64,000 nucleotides of DNA from CAVZZG01 sp963779685 (GCA_963779685.1 CAVZZG010000001.1:248001-312000); one strand, 5' to 3'. Counted from the stretch's first letter, positions 50,844 to 60,345 are shown. Numbers and translations: made by a program. Notes: a model not told the origin generated them from the letters alone.

Positions 50844-51260
50844 ATGAGCGACCCGCGGGCCGTGGTGGATCGGCTGACCGCCGCGCAGAACGCGCACGAC
50901 GTGGACGGGATGGTCGCCTGCTTCCACGACGATTACCGCAGCGAGCAGCCGGTGTTCCCGGCCCGCGCCTTCCAGGGCGCCGGCCAGGTGCGCGCCAACT
51001 GGTCGTCACTGCTCGCGGCCGTCCCCGACTTTCGCGCCGAGGTTCTCCGGTCGGCTGTCGACGCCGACACGGTGTTCCTCGAGATCCACTGGAGCGGAAC
51101 CAAGGCGGACGGGTCGCCACTCGAGGAGCGTGGCGTCTTCATCATGGGCGTCCGCGACGACCGCATCGCGTGGGCGCGTATCTACGTGGACGAAGTCGCG
51201 CGCGAGGGCGTTGGCATCGACGCCGTTGTCCGGCGCATGGCGGGTACCGACGACCGGTAA
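50844..51260 (+). CDS. SnoaL/NTF2-like protein
   Basis: This is a 138-residue cone-shaped NTF2-fold protein. The helix AVVDRLTAAQNAHDVDGMV, then CFHDDYRSEQPVFPARAFQG, and the strands FRAEVLRSAVDADTVFLEIH and VFIMGVRDDRIAWARIYVD follow the SnoaL-like polyketide cyclase pattern. Such proteins often act as small-molecule isomerases or hydrolases, and the conserved aspartate/histidine pair in FHDDY fits. It is a single-gene unit next to a decayed region. Substrate unknown. Confidence 0.8.
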   Translation: MSDPRAVVDRLTAAQNAHDVDGMVACFHDDYRSEQPVFPARAFQGAGQVRANWSSLLAAVPDFRAEVLRSAVDADTVFLEIHWSGTKADGSPLEERGVFIMGVRDDRIAWARIYVDEVAREGVGIDAVVRRMAGTDDR

Positions 51261-51267
51261 CGCCCTG

Positions 51268-51930
51268 CTAGCCGTCGACGAGGAGGCTCTGGATCGGGCC
51301 GAGTAGGCGTCGTGATCGGCGCGAGATGCCGGGGAAGGAGCACGAGGCGGGGCGTGAGGGGCGCACCTGCTCGGCGCCGGGCGAGCTGTGCTTCGGCGAC
51401 GGGTCGCCACATCTCGTCGATCAGTGCCGCGGGGTTCGCCGGTGACGCTTGCCGGCGGCAGCTCCAGGTGCTCGGTCCAGAGGCGGCGGCGTGTGGAGGT
51501 GGCGAGTGCAGGGTCGTCGACGACGAGGTTCACCTCGGTGTCGTTGAAGAGCGAGTGCTCGTTGAGGTTCGCCGAGCCCATGGTGAGCCAGCGGTCGTCG
51601 ACGATGCCGATCTTTGCATGGACGTAGACCGCCTGGATCGCATCGCCGCTGCGCGCGACCAGGGTGCAGGCGAGGAGTCGCCGATCGGCGTCCGCGGTGG
51701 TCAGCACCGCCAGCCGTCCGGTGGTGTCGTCGGCGCCGGTGCTGGGGCAGGTCGTCGTACCCGCGCGTTCCGGCGGGCCCGGCGGCCAACTTCACGACGC
51801 CGGGCCGCGTCAGGACGGCGAGGACTGGCCGATCTGCGTCGGCCAGGTGCGCGAGGTCAGCCGGGTCGGCTTCGAGCGATTCCATCGCGTCGAGACCCGC
51901 TCCGCCTGCGTCTTCTGCGGCCTTCGTGCA
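51268..51930 (-). pseudogene. Decayed phospholipase D/cardiolipin synthase-like gene
   Basis: Remnants in three frames belong to one PLD-family gene. The second HKD motif is clear in VYVHAKIGIVDDRWLTMGSA followed by NLNEHSLFNDTEVNLVV (51500-51640). Downstream pieces are MWRPVAEAQLARRRAG (near 51390) and RRSRRLLGPIQSLLVDG, ending at the TAG at 51268. At least three frameshifts separate them. The first HKD motif and most of the N-terminal half are missing, cut off toward the RHS gene's 3' end. The right boundary is approximate. The gene is certainly non-functional as read. Confidence 0.75.
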
Positions 51931-51932
51931 GG

Positions 51933-54900
51933 TCAGGCCTTCGTGGCGGCACCGGACGACGAGAATGCCTGAGCCGACGTCGGCTTCCCGTCGCTCTGCG
52001 GCGTCAACTGGTCCTGCATGTCCCTGATCTGGTTGCTCATGTCCTGCTGGTGCGGGGTGAACGGGGCATACGGCCCGGGCCCGGCGTCGCGCGACTTCTG
52101 AAGGTCCCTGCGCAGCGTCCTGATCTCGTTCCGGATCAGGCGGTCGCCCGGCCCGCAGAATTTCGGCGCCGGCACCGACTGGTTCGAGGAGTCGAGGCCG
52201 AGCGGGTCGGCGCTTCCGACCGGATCGTCGCCGGCGTAGGCGTACAGGTTGAACTGCCCACCGTCGAACAGGATCGGGTCAGGCGCGGTGAACCGGCCGT
52301 TCATTGGGTCGTAGTCCCGCAGGCCGAACCGCACGAGGCCGGTCACTGGATCGGCGATGCCGCCGGCAAAGCCGATCGGGAGATCGAAGGTGCCAGTCGT
52401 GCCGACGAGGCCGCCGTATGCGTCGTAGGTGCGCGTGAGGACCTCCGCGCCCGTCGCGGCGTCGTACACGCCGACCGGCGAGCCGACCTGATCAGTCGCG
52501 ACGAGGTAGCGGCTGCCCGAACGCTCGATGGCCGTCAATTCATCGAAGGCGCCGTAGCGGTACACCGTGGTGACACCGCCCTGCTTCGTCGCCGTCACCT
52601 GCACCGGATTGGTCAGCGACCCGTATAGGTACTGGGTCGGCACCCCCCCCTGCGTCCGCGAGACCCGGCGGCCGGCGGCGTCGTAGGTGTAGGAGATGTC
52701 GGTGGCGCCGATCGACGACGAGAGCAGCTCGCCGCGCGCGCTGTAGGAGAACGTGTCGCCGGAGTGGGCCGAGAGGCGCCCGTTGGCGTCGTAGGTGTCG
52801 CCGCTGACCTCGTCGTCTGCGGTGTACGCCGCCGTCCCGCCGGGGCGGCTCGTGAGGTTGTCGCGCGCGTCGTAGGCGAACGCGGACGTCTCCGCCCCGG
52901 AGACGCCCGTCAGCCTGCCGTCGGCGTCGTACGCGTAGGTGCGGGTGCCATCGGGGTCGGTGCGCGTCGCGATGCGGCCAGCGCTGTCGTACGTCAGCGA
53001 AAGGCTGTGGGCGACCGCGCCGTTCACCGTCACCGTTCGTGATGCGAGGCGGCCGAGACCGTCGTAGGTGTAGGAGACGACGTCGGTGGCGTCCGCGGCG
53101 TTCGAAATCGACGTCACCGCACCGTTGCCGTCGACCACTCGCGTCCACGGCCCGTCGCCCGTCACGAGGCGGTCCGCGTCCCGCGTCACCGCCGAGGCCG
53201 TCCCGTCGAGGCTCCACGAGCTGAGATCGAGATCGTTCGAGAACGTGTACTTGAAGTCGCCCACCGCCGTCCCGGTCTGGTTGTCCCGCGTGACCAGGTC
53301 GCCCACGTGCTCGTAGGTCGACACCTGGCTGGTGCCGCCGCCGGCCGGCGAGCGGGTTGCGGACGCGACGCGCGCGGTGGCGTCAGAGTACGTCTGGGCG
53401 GCGGTGCCCTCTCCGAACGTGTCCGTCGTCGGGCGGCCGCTCGAGTCGTAGGCGTAGCCGATCGTGTTCCCGTCGGGCTGGGTGACGAGGTCGGGCTGCC
53501 GGTCGGGCGTGTACGCAACCACGAGCGGGCTGCGGCCGGGCGCCGTGTACGACGCGAGGCGATCGAGCGGGTCGCTGGTGAGAACGTGCTGGACGCCCGG
53601 CGGTCCCGGCATGTCGATCCGGTCGACGTTGCCGGACGCATCGCGGTGGATGCCGACCACCCGAGCCGAGGGCAGGGTGACGGATGTCGGCCTGCCGGCG
53701 GCGTCGTGGCCGTACGCCGTGATGTGCCCGAGCGCGTCGGTGATCGACGTCAGCCGGTCTCCCGCGTCGTATGCGAATTGGAAGGCGAGGGTGCCGCGGG
53801 TCGCGTGCGTCATCCGCCCCCGGGCGTCGTAGGTGAAGGCCGTCCGGGTCTCCGTGCCCCGCTGGAAGCTCGCGACGTCATCGCTGGTGGTGAGCGTGGT
53901 GGTCTCCGTACGGCCCGCGGGACTCGTGAACACGATCGCGTGCGTGGCGGCCGTGTAGACGTAGTTCCAGATCGCGCCGTTCACGGTCACCGAATCGGTG
54001 AGGCTCGCGATGCCGCCGCCGGACGCCGTCGTGATCAACCGTTGCGCGGTGGTCGTCGACGTCGGCCCGGCCGGCTCGGCCATCACGTCGCGGGTCACCA
54101 TCCCCACCCGTGCGCCGTACCGCGGATCCGACCCGGTCGTGAGATCCTCGACCCGGCCATCCGCGTACGCGATCCTGACGGTGCCGTCTCGTCGCTGGAG
54201 CGTCTCGGTGAGGGCGCCGCCCGACGCCGTCTGCCGCCAGCGCATCGACCCGTCCGCCAGGGCGTCGAACCGGTAGACGACCTGCCGTGAGCCGGTCTTG
54301 GTCGCGATCGTGTCCGTCACCTCGACACCCGCGGGAAGGTCGGTACGGGAGAGCGTCTGCAGGCCGCCGGCAGGATCCTGATCCGACTCGAGCAGACCGA
54401 GCGCGTCGTAGCCGAACTGGTGCGCCTTGCCACGGTTGTCGGTCAGGGTGGCGAGCAGGCCGCCGCTGCCGGCGTATGCGAGGTGGGTGACCTGCGCGAG
54501 AGGATCGGTGATCGTGGACAGGAACCCTTCTGGATTCACGGTCAGCGCCGTCCGCTGGCCGCCGGGCGCGACGATCGCCGTCGGCAGGCCCGCGGCGTCG
54601 TGCTCGATCGTCGTGACGAGCCCGTGGCGGTCGGTGAGCGTCGACAGGCGCCCGGCGGCGTCGTAGCCGAGTTGCATCGTGACCGTCCCCGTGAGGCCGT
54701 CGCGGGTCTCGACGTGGCGCCCGGCGGCGTCGAACAGGTAGACCTCGCTGCCATCGGCCGAGGCGAGTGACAGCGCACCGAGAGCAACGCCCTTGAGGAC
54801 GCTGCGGACGACCCTGACCCGCTGGTTGTTGTGGTCGACGAAGACCAGGCCGCCGTCGGGTGAGATCGCGATCCCGAACACGCCGGAGAGCTGGCTGCTG

Positions 54901-57900
54901 CCGGCCGGACCGCCGTCCCCGCCGTAGGTGCCGCCGACGCCGTCGCCCGCAATCGTCGAGATGGTGCCGTCGACCAGCACCTTCCGGACCCTCGACGGCT
55001 CGCCGATGTAGACGCTGCCGTCCGGGCCGGCCGCGAGGGCGTGGATCTGGTACAGCGTCGCAGCCAGCGCGCTACCGCCGTCGCCGACGACGCCGCCGTT
55101 GCCGCCGGCGAAGCGATGGGAGATACCGTCCGGCCCGATCGCGCGGATGAACCCGAAGGTGCTGACGTCCGCCACGTACACCGTGCCATCGGGCCCGACC
55201 GCGAGCGCGTTGTCGCTGAGGTTCGCGATCCGCACCTGGTCGGCGGGCAGGCCGTCGCCGAAGGGGTTGCCCGACGACGGGGCAGGGCCGCCGCCGATCG
55301 CGGCGGTGATCGTGCCGTCCGGCGCCACCCGCCGGATGCGGACCGTGAGGTCGGGCGCCGTGTCGGTGATCCAGACGGAGCCGTCCGGGCCGACCGCGAT
55401 CGATGCCGGCCTCGCGAGTCCCGCCAGCGTCGCCGGGCCGCCGTCACCCGAGTACGTTGGCGTGCCGTTACCCGCGACCAGCGTCTCGCCACCGCCGGGC
55501 TCGACCCGCAGCACGCGGTAGCGGTAGATGTCCGCGACGTACAGCGCGCCGTCGGGGCCGACTGCGACGTCGACGGGTCGGCAGCCGGCGGCGGGTTCGG
55601 GGCAGGCGGTGCCGCCGTAGACCGTCGAGATCACGCCGTCCGGTGCGATCCGCCGGACGCGGCTGTTGATGACATCCGCGACGTACACCGAGCCGTCAGG
55701 GGCCACCGCGACGCCATCCGGGCCCGCCAGCCGAGCACCGACGGCGTTGCCGCCGTCGCCCGCGAACCCGCCCGGGTTGCCGGTGCCGTTCCAGCCGGCG
55801 AGCAGCGAGACGGCGTCGTAGGCCGCGCGATCGGCGCGCTCGGTGGTACCGTCGCCGTTCTTCAGCAGGCCCGCGTCGCGGTCGTACGTCTCGACCGGAT
55901 CGAGCACCCAGCCGCCGAGGCCGAGCCCGCGGGAATCCCAGATGCCGACGGTGGTCTGCCACGAGCGCCAGATGACGATCGGGGTGCGCGACGGCACCGA
56001 CCCGGAGGCGGCGAGGTGCCGGGAACCGCGCCGTCCGGGCGGGGCACCGGTCGTGAACGTGACGCCCGAGAACGACCCGAACGCGTTCGCCTGGTCGGTG
56101 CGGCTCGCGTAGTACTGACCCTCGTACTCGTAGCCGACCTCCACCGTCGCCGGCACCCAGCCGAGCACCGGCCGTCCGTACGCGTCGCGACCATCCCACG
56201 TGAACGTCGTCGTGGCGGTGTTGCCGGGGAACGTCTGGCTCACGGTCTGGCCCGCGACCTGGATGATCACGTGGATCGCGCCCGGCGTGAGGCCGGAGCC
56301 CGACCACAGCCGCAGCCTGATCGATCGCGACGCGATCCGCCCGGGCACCCGATCGGAGCCGTAGACCAGCGAGTACGGCGTGCCGGCCACGGGGATCGTC
56401 TCGGCCAGCGTCTGCGACTCGCAGATGATGATCGAGCCGCCTGCGCACGATCCGCCCGGGGCGTCGGTCTGCGGGCCTCCGTCCGGCGCGCCCGCGCCGG
56501 TCGGCGGCCCGTACGGCCAGTTGTAGTCGGCGGACGAGAAGTGGGTCGTGGCGACGCGCATCAGCGCCGTTCCGGGCGCGTACAGCGCCCCGACCTGCGC
56601 CAGTTCGGCATCCGTGATGCCGAGGGCGTCGAGCGCCGCCCCGGTGTCCGCGACCGCGTCGCCGTCCACATCCAGCGTTGCCACACCGCCGCTGATGGAC
56701 ACGACCCGGACGACGATGCCGTTCGGGTTCGCCTCCCACCGGCCCGCCGTCGGGCTGTACGTCCCGGCCGGGACGACGGCCCCGACCGGGAAGCCGACGA
56801 AGTCCTCGGTATAGGTGATGACGGGCTGGTCGAACGTGACGCCGACCGCGCCGGCCGTGATGGCCTCGTCGGCCGAGTACTCGACGGCGTACGTGTAGCC
56901 GCTCGCTGCCGGCAGCTGACCCGGCATCGCGTCGGGCCCCGTCGCGCCGGCCGTGAACTCGGTCGCGCGCACGGAGATCGACGGCGCGGCCTGCAGCGAC
57001 CCGTTCGCCATCCGCAGGCTCGCGTGCGTGCCGGGCGCGAACAGCAGCGTCGGGCGGCGGGTGCCGTCACCGTCGGTGACGGGGTTGGCGCGATGCATCT
57101 GCCAGTCGGCCGCTCCGGATGTGACCTTGGTGACGGCGCTGTCGAGGGTCGTCAACACGACGTCGGCCACGCTCGCGAAGTCGCGCCACGGCGCCGTCTC
57201 CGTGCGCTGCACCGGCAGGTAGCCATCCGTCCGGTAGTCGACCTCGACCGGCCCGCCGCCGTTCACGGCGAGGTCGAACATCCCGTCGGGACGGGTGCGG
57301 GTGAATCCCAACTCGGGGTGCCCGAGGGCGGTCACCCTCACCCCGGCGACGGGATCGCCGGCGCGATCGACGACCCGGCCGCGGAGGACGGCGACGCGCC
57401 CGGCCTCGATCGCCCCGGGCGTGACGCCCTGCTGCGAGGCACCGGCGCCGCTGTAGAGGAAGGCGACGGACGACGAGAAGTCGGTCGGCGCGTCGGTCGG
57501 GTTCGGCGGGGCGTCGACGGCGACGTCGACGACGCTGGTCGACCCGGTTGCGCGGCAGGTCTTGCCGATGCAGGCCAGCAGCCGGTAGCTGCCGCTGGGC
57601 AGCGAGTAGGGCACCGTCAGGGAGACCGGCTTGGCGTACTTCGCGCGGGCGGCCAGCCGCGGGATCGGCCGGGAGCCGGCGACCGTGTCACCCGCATCCC
57701 GGCGGCCGTCCGTCGACAAGAGCAGCTCGAGTAGCCCAGGCGGGGACGGCTTGCCTCCGCGGTTGCGAACCGTGACCGTCAGCGATCCCGCGCGGTCGGC
57801 CTGCAGCGTGCCCGGCAAGGTGCCGTTGCCGCTCACCGCGAGCTCGGCCCGGGCCTTCACCACGCTGACGGCCCGGGCGGCGACGCGGCAGTTGTTCGTC

Positions 57901-58289
57901 TCGCGGGACTCGGCGACTCCGCGGGTCGTATCGGCGCAGACGACGACGTAGTACCGGCCGACGCGAACCGACCGCGCCAGCACGACCTCGACCTCCGCCG
58001 ACACCGCCAGCCTGGCGCCGAGCGCACGAACCGACGCCGTGCCGAGCTTGACGTCGGCCCCCGCGCGCCGGTCGCGAGACAGGAAGATTCCGGCCACGGA
58101 CTTGCGGGCGGCGCCCTTGCCGGTGTTGCGCACCGTCTCCGACACGGCGAGCACGCCGCTCGCGGACACGGTTGCCGGGGCGGACACCGCTGCCACCTGC
58201 AGGTCGGGCCGCGCAGCGGCAACCGCAGCCGGGGCGAGTGCCAGCGGCCCCACGAAGAACGCGACCGCTACCCCGAGGCGGGGGCCCAT
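51933..58289 (-). CDS. Giant RHS/YD-repeat secreted protein with NHL and CARDB-like domains
   Basis: This is a 2118-residue exported protein. A signal peptide (residues 1-26) precedes CARDB-like beta modules (about 28-255, NNCRVAARAV, SGSYRLLACIGKTC). A carboxypeptidase-regulatory-like domain follows (about 285-370, GRVVDRAGDPVAGVRVTALG). Residues about 840-1170 hold NHL repeats (GPDGSVYVADVINSRVRRIA). From about 1180 to 1930 run YD repeats (YDAAGRLSTLTDRHG), closing with the RHS core near 1925-2030 (RFGLRDYDPMNGRFTAPDP, NLYAYAGDDPVGSADPLGLD). The last ~85 residues are unrelated and helical, as expected for a polymorphic tip. TAGACT lies 6 bases before the ATG. Possible toxin-delivery or surface shell protein. 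Confidence 0.9.
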   Translation of the reverse strand: MGPRLGVAVAFFVGPLALAPAAVAAARPDLQVAAVSAPATVSASGVLAVSETVRNTGKGAARKSVAGIFLSRDRRAGADVKLGTASVRALGARLAVSAEVEVVLARSVRVGRYYVVVCADTTRGVAESRETNNCRVAARAVSVVKARAELAVSGNGTLPGTLQADRAGSLTVTVRNRGGKPSPPGLLELLLSTDGRRDAGDTVAGSRPIPRLAARAKYAKPVSLTVPYSLPSGSYRLLACIGKTCRATGSTSVVDVAVDAPPNPTDAPTDFSSSVAFLYSGAGASQQGVTPGAIEAGRVAVLRGRVVDRAGDPVAGVRVTALGHPELGFTRTRPDGMFDLAVNGGGPVEVDYRTDGYLPVQRTETAPWRDFASVADVVLTTLDSAVTKVTSGAADWQMHRANPVTDGDGTRRPTLLFAPGTHASLRMANGSLQAAPSISVRATEFTAGATGPDAMPGQLPAASGYTYAVEYSADEAITAGAVGVTFDQPVITYTEDFVGFPVGAVVPAGTYSPTAGRWEANPNGIVVRVVSISGGVATLDVDGDAVADTGAALDALGITDAELAQVGALYAPGTALMRVATTHFSSADYNWPYGPPTGAGAPDGGPQTDAPGGSCAGGSIIICESQTLAETIPVAGTPYSLVYGSDRVPGRIASRSIRLRLWSGSGLTPGAIHVIIQVAGQTVSQTFPGNTATTTFTWDGRDAYGRPVLGWVPATVEVGYEYEGQYYASRTDQANAFGSFSGVTFTTGAPPGRRGSRHLAASGSVPSRTPIVIWRSWQTTVGIWDSRGLGLGGWVLDPVETYDRDAGLLKNGDGTTERADRAAYDAVSLLAGWNGTGNPGGFAGDGGNAVGARLAGPDGVAVAPDGSVYVADVINSRVRRIAPDGVISTVYGGTACPEPAAGCRPVDVAVGPDGALYVADIYRYRVLRVEPGGGETLVAGNGTPTYSGDGGPATLAGLARPASIAVGPDGSVWITDTAPDLTVRIRRVAPDGTITAAIGGGPAPSSGNPFGDGLPADQVRIANLSDNALAVGPDGTVYVADVSTFGFIRAIGPDGISHRFAGGNGGVVGDGGSALAATLYQIHALAAGPDGSVYIGEPSRVRKVLVDGTISTIAGDGVGGTYGGDGGPAGSSQLSGVFGIAISPDGGLVFVDHNNQRVRVVRSVLKGVALGALSLASADGSEVYLFDAAGRHVETRDGLTGTVTMQLGYDAAGRLSTLTDRHGLVTTIEHDAAGLPTAIVAPGGQRTALTVNPEGFLSTITDPLAQVTHLAYAGSGGLLATLTDNRGKAHQFGYDALGLLESDQDPAGGLQTLSRTDLPAGVEVTDTIATKTGSRQVVYRFDALADGSMRWRQTASGGALTETLQRRDGTVRIAYADGRVEDLTTGSDPRYGARVGMVTRDVMAEPAGPTSTTTAQRLITTASGGGIASLTDSVTVNGAIWNYVYTAATHAIVFTSPAGRTETTTLTTSDDVASFQRGTETRTAFTYDARGRMTHATRGTLAFQFAYDAGDRLTSITDALGHITAYGHDAAGRPTSVTLPSARVVGIHRDASGNVDRIDMPGPPGVQHVLTSDPLDRLASYTAPGRSPLVVAYTPDRQPDLVTQPDGNTIGYAYDSSGRPTTDTFGEGTAAQTYSDATARVASATRSPAGGGTSQVSTYEHVGDLVTRDNQTGTAVGDFKYTFSNDLDLSSWSLDGTASAVTRDADRLVTGDGPWTRVVDGNGAVTSISNAADATDVVSYTYDGLGRLASRTVTVNGAVAHSLSLTYDSAGRIATRTDPDGTRTYAYDADGRLTGVSGAETSAFAYDARDNLTSRPGGTAAYTADDEVSGDTYDANGRLSAHSGDTFSYSARGELLSSSIGATDISYTYDAAGRRVSRTQGGVPTQYLYGSLTNPVQVTATKQGGVTTVYRYGAFDELTAIERSGSRYLVATDQVGSPVGVYDAATGAEVLTRTYDAYGGLVGTTGTFDLPIGFAGGIADPVTGLVRFGLRDYDPMNGRFTAPDPILFDGGQFNLYAYAGDDPVGSADPLGLDSSNQSVPAPKFCGPGDRLIRNEIRTLRRDLQKSRDAGPGPYAPFTPHQQDMSNQIRDMQDQLTPQSDGKPTSAQAFSSSGAATKA

Positions 58290-58295
58290 GGCGCG

Positions 58296-58301
58296 AGTCT
58301 A
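58296..58301 (-). promoter_or_regulatory. -10 box for the RHS gene
   Basis: TAGACT (reading leftward) lies 6 bases before the ATG at 58289. Confidence 0.45.
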
Positions 58302-58318
58302 GAGAACTTTCCCCGCAG

Positions 58319-58730
58319 ATGGAAGGGCGGGCCGCGAACCATGCCTCCCTCGCCGCGCTGGCCGGAGCCGTCCTCATGCGCCTCGCCGATCCCACCAACT
58401 TCCCGACGCTCGGCACTGCCATCTGGTGGGCGCTCCAGACCGTCACGACCGTCGGCTACGGCGATGTCGTCCCCACCACCACGCATGGCCGGATGGTGGG
58501 CGGCGCCGACATGGTGCTCGGCGTCTCGTTCATCGCGTTCCTGACGGCGGCCGTCACGAGTTCCGTGATTCGCCACGGCGACGACGACGAGCGGAGGCGG
58601 ACCGGGCGATCCACCAGCACGACACCGATGCCATCGTCCAGGCGGTCGCCGAGGTCACGCAGGCGATGACGGGAGCTCAGCGCTCGCCTCGACCGGATCG
58701 AGTCGCGGCTGCCCCGCGACGGGGGCTAGA
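58319..58730 (+). pseudogene. Broken two-helix potassium-channel-like gene
   Basis: The first frame encodes a channel pore: a helix ASLAALAGAVLMRLADP, then WWALQTVTTVGYGDVVPTT with the TVGYG selectivity filter, and a second helix VLGVSFIAFLTAAVTSSV. After about 58590 the coding sense moves to another frame (HQHDTDAIVQAVAEV), and again near 58670 (LSARLDRIESRLPRDGG, TAG at 58727-58729). The cytoplasmic tail is therefore split by two frameshifts, and the usual first helix region looks shortened. The stop lies in the target duplication of the insertion sequence. Probably a pseudogene. Confidence 0.75.
58725..58730. repeat. Left target-site duplication of the IS481-type element
   Basis: GCTAGA directly precedes the left inverted repeat and is repeated at 59762-59767 directly after the right one. 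Confidence 0.85.
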
Positions 58731-58740
58731 TGTAGAGCCT
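58731..58740 (+). repeat. Left terminal inverted repeat of the IS
   Basis: TGTAGAGCCT, perfectly complementary to 59752-59761. Confidence 0.9.
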
Positions 58741-58821
58741 ACGAGCCTTCGAGACGGCTGATTGTTGTCCGGGCCTCCGAGGAGGCTTTGGGTGCTAACG
58801 CCGAAGCTCTCGGAGGCCCGG

Positions 58822-59766
58822 ATGATCGACTCTAGCCCGCCGCGTCGGATGCGGCACTCATACGAGGCTCGCTGCCGGCTCGTGCAACGCGTCCTCAGCG
58901 GTGTCCCGATCCCGCGAGCAGCGGCCGACTGCGGGATCAGCCGGGCTTCCGCCTACCGGCTCATCCGCCGCTACGAGCGGGGTGGCTTCGGGGCGCTCCG
59001 TGACCTGCCGCCGATCCCAAGGTCGCATCCCAGAAGGCTCGAGCCGGCAGCGGAGCAGCAGATCCTCGAGCTGCGCCGCCAGACCGGCTGGGGCCCGCGA
59101 ACGATCGCCGCGGCACTGGGCCGCCCCCACGCGACCGTGCACCGGGTGCTGCGCCGCCACGGTGTCAGCCGCCACGAACGGGCGCCGCGCCCGCCCGCCA
59201 ACCGGTACGAGTACGACCAGGCGGGCGCGCTGGTACATCTGGACGCCAAGAAGCTGGGCCGGTTCTGGCGCGTCGGCAAGCGGATCCTCAACGACGGCGT
59301 GCGTCGCAACTCACGGGCCGGCTGGCAGCACGCCCACGTCGCCGTCGACGATCACTCGCGGATCGCGGTCTGCGAGCTCTACCCAGCCGAAGACGCCACC
59401 TCCTGCTCCAGATTCCTGGATCTCGTCGTTGCGTCCTTCGCCCAGCGCGGCATCACGATCACGCGAGTGATGACCGACAACGGCGCTGGCTACCGCTCCC
59501 ACGCGTTCCGCGACACCCTACGCCGCCACGGCATCCGCCACCTCCGCACCAAGCCCTACACACCCCGCACCAACGGCAAAGCCGAAGCCTTCAACCGGAT
59601 CCTGCAACGCGAATGGGCCTACGCCTACGCCTACCACTCCTCCGCCCACCGCGCCAGAGCCCTCCCCGGCTACATCCGCTGGTACAACACCCACCGACCC
59701 CACGGCTCCCTCGCAGGCCAACCACCCATCAGCCGCGTCTCACAGGAACCGAGGCTCTACAGCTAG
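58822..59766 (+). CDS. IS481-family transposase
   Basis: This is a 314-residue DDE transposase. The N-terminal helix-turn-helix pair (RHSYEARCRLVQRVLSG, ADCGISRASAYRLIRRY) is followed by an HTH_29-like region and the catalytic core. The core has the first Asp in ALVHLDAKKLGRF, the second in VMTDNGAGYRSH and the Glu in NGKAEAFNRILQ. The ATG at 58822 is preferred; MRHSYEAR at 58849 is another choice. The stop codon TAG lies outside the right inverted repeat, inside the duplicated target site, so the host DNA supplies the end of the gene. Confidence 0.93.
   Translation: MIDSSPPRRMRHSYEARCRLVQRVLSGVPIPRAAADCGISRASAYRLIRRYERGGFGALRDLPPIPRSHPRRLEPAAEQQILELRRQTGWGPRTIAAALGRPHATVHRVLRRHGVSRHERAPRPPANRYEYDQAGALVHLDAKKLGRFWRVGKRILNDGVRRNSRAGWQHAHVAVDDHSRIAVCELYPAEDATSCSRFLDLVVASFAQRGITITRVMTDNGAGYRSHAFRDTLRRHGIRHLRTKPYTPRTNGKAEAFNRILQREWAYAYAYHSSAHRARALPGYIRWYNTHRPHGSLAGQPPISRVSQEPRLYS
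59752..59761 (-). repeat. Right terminal inverted repeat of the IS
   Basis: AGGCTCTACA, the complement of the left repeat at 58731-58740. Confidence 0.9.
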
Positions 59767-59767
59767 A
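59762..59767. repeat. Right target-site duplication of the IS
   Basis: GCTAGA, identical to 58725-58730. It contains the TAG that ends the transposase frame. Confidence 0.85.
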
Positions 59768-59786
59768 GCTCGCCGTCGCCGGACGT

Positions 59787-60330
59787 TTAGAAGACCGTCG
59801 ACCAGTCGTTCCTGATGCTCACGACCGTCCAGCCATTCGCGGCGGCTCGCTCGAGCGCCTGCTCGGCCCCGCTCGTGTAGTCGAACTCCCGCTCGGCGTC
59901 GTCGTGGAGCACGAGCATCCGCAGGAACGGTCGATCGGCGTGCTGGGTGAAGTCGAGCATGGCGATGTCGCCGGTGGAGTTGCCGGCGGCGAGTACCGGC
60001 TGGCGGCCGGTGCGGCTCCAGATCCGGATCGGCTTCTGCGGACCGTCGTCGAGGTAGTCCGCCTCGGCCTTGTGCGTGATCGTCCCGCCGCGCTCGTCGC
60101 TCGTGTAGTCGAGCGCCGTCGCGCTGCCGATCACGCGATCGCGCGGAATCCCGTACATCTCCCGGCTGATCGGGCGCATGAAGTCGCGACCGCCGCCCGA
60201 TGCGATGTAGTTGGCGAAGCCGTTGGCCTCCAGGTACCGCAGCAGTTCGACCATCGGCGCGTAGGCGCACTCGAGGTACCCGCGCTCGAGCGTGGGATGC
60301 CGTCCTTTGCCCCGAGACCGGTTCTGAGCG
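59787..60330 (-). pseudogene. 5'-truncated HAD-family phosphatase gene
   Basis: The frame ending at the TAA at 59787 encodes the C-terminal half of a haloacid-dehalogenase phosphatase close to phosphoserine phosphatase-like hydrolases. It contains HPTLERGYLECAYAPMVELL, then IASGGGRDFMRP, YGIPRDRVIGSA, DDGPQKPIRIWSR, AAGNSTGDIAML and a final DWSTVF. The N-terminal half, with the nucleophile motif DNDGT and the cap, is missing. Sequence upstream of about 60310 no longer matches the family. The remnant lies between the insertion sequence and the tRNA-Sec gene. It should be inactive. The upstream boundary is approximate. Confidence 0.8.
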
Positions 60331-60345
60331 GTCGACAGCGGAGTC

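Larger units (their letters stand above)
58731..59761 (+). mobile_element. IS481-family insertion sequence, complete
   Basis: A 1031-bp element is bounded by perfect 10-bp terminal repeats (TGTAGAGCCT at 58731-58740 and its complement at 59752-59761). Imperfect similarity continues inward to a GAGACG..GCTGAT block. It contains one intact transposase gene and is flanked by a 6-bp direct repeat. The intact repeats, duplication and gene point to a fairly recent insertion. It lies between a broken channel gene and a truncated HAD gene. Confidence 0.92.

Noticed and set aside
52200..54750. CRISPR-like or tandem DNA repeats
   Set aside because: The periodic sequence encodes degenerate YD repeats in the RHS protein; unit length and sequence vary and there are no spacers.
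55041..57734. 897-codon rightward open frame opposite the RHS gene
   Set aside because: Repetitive Arg/Asp/Gly composition mirrors the antisense of NHL and beta modules; there is no start signal or domain.
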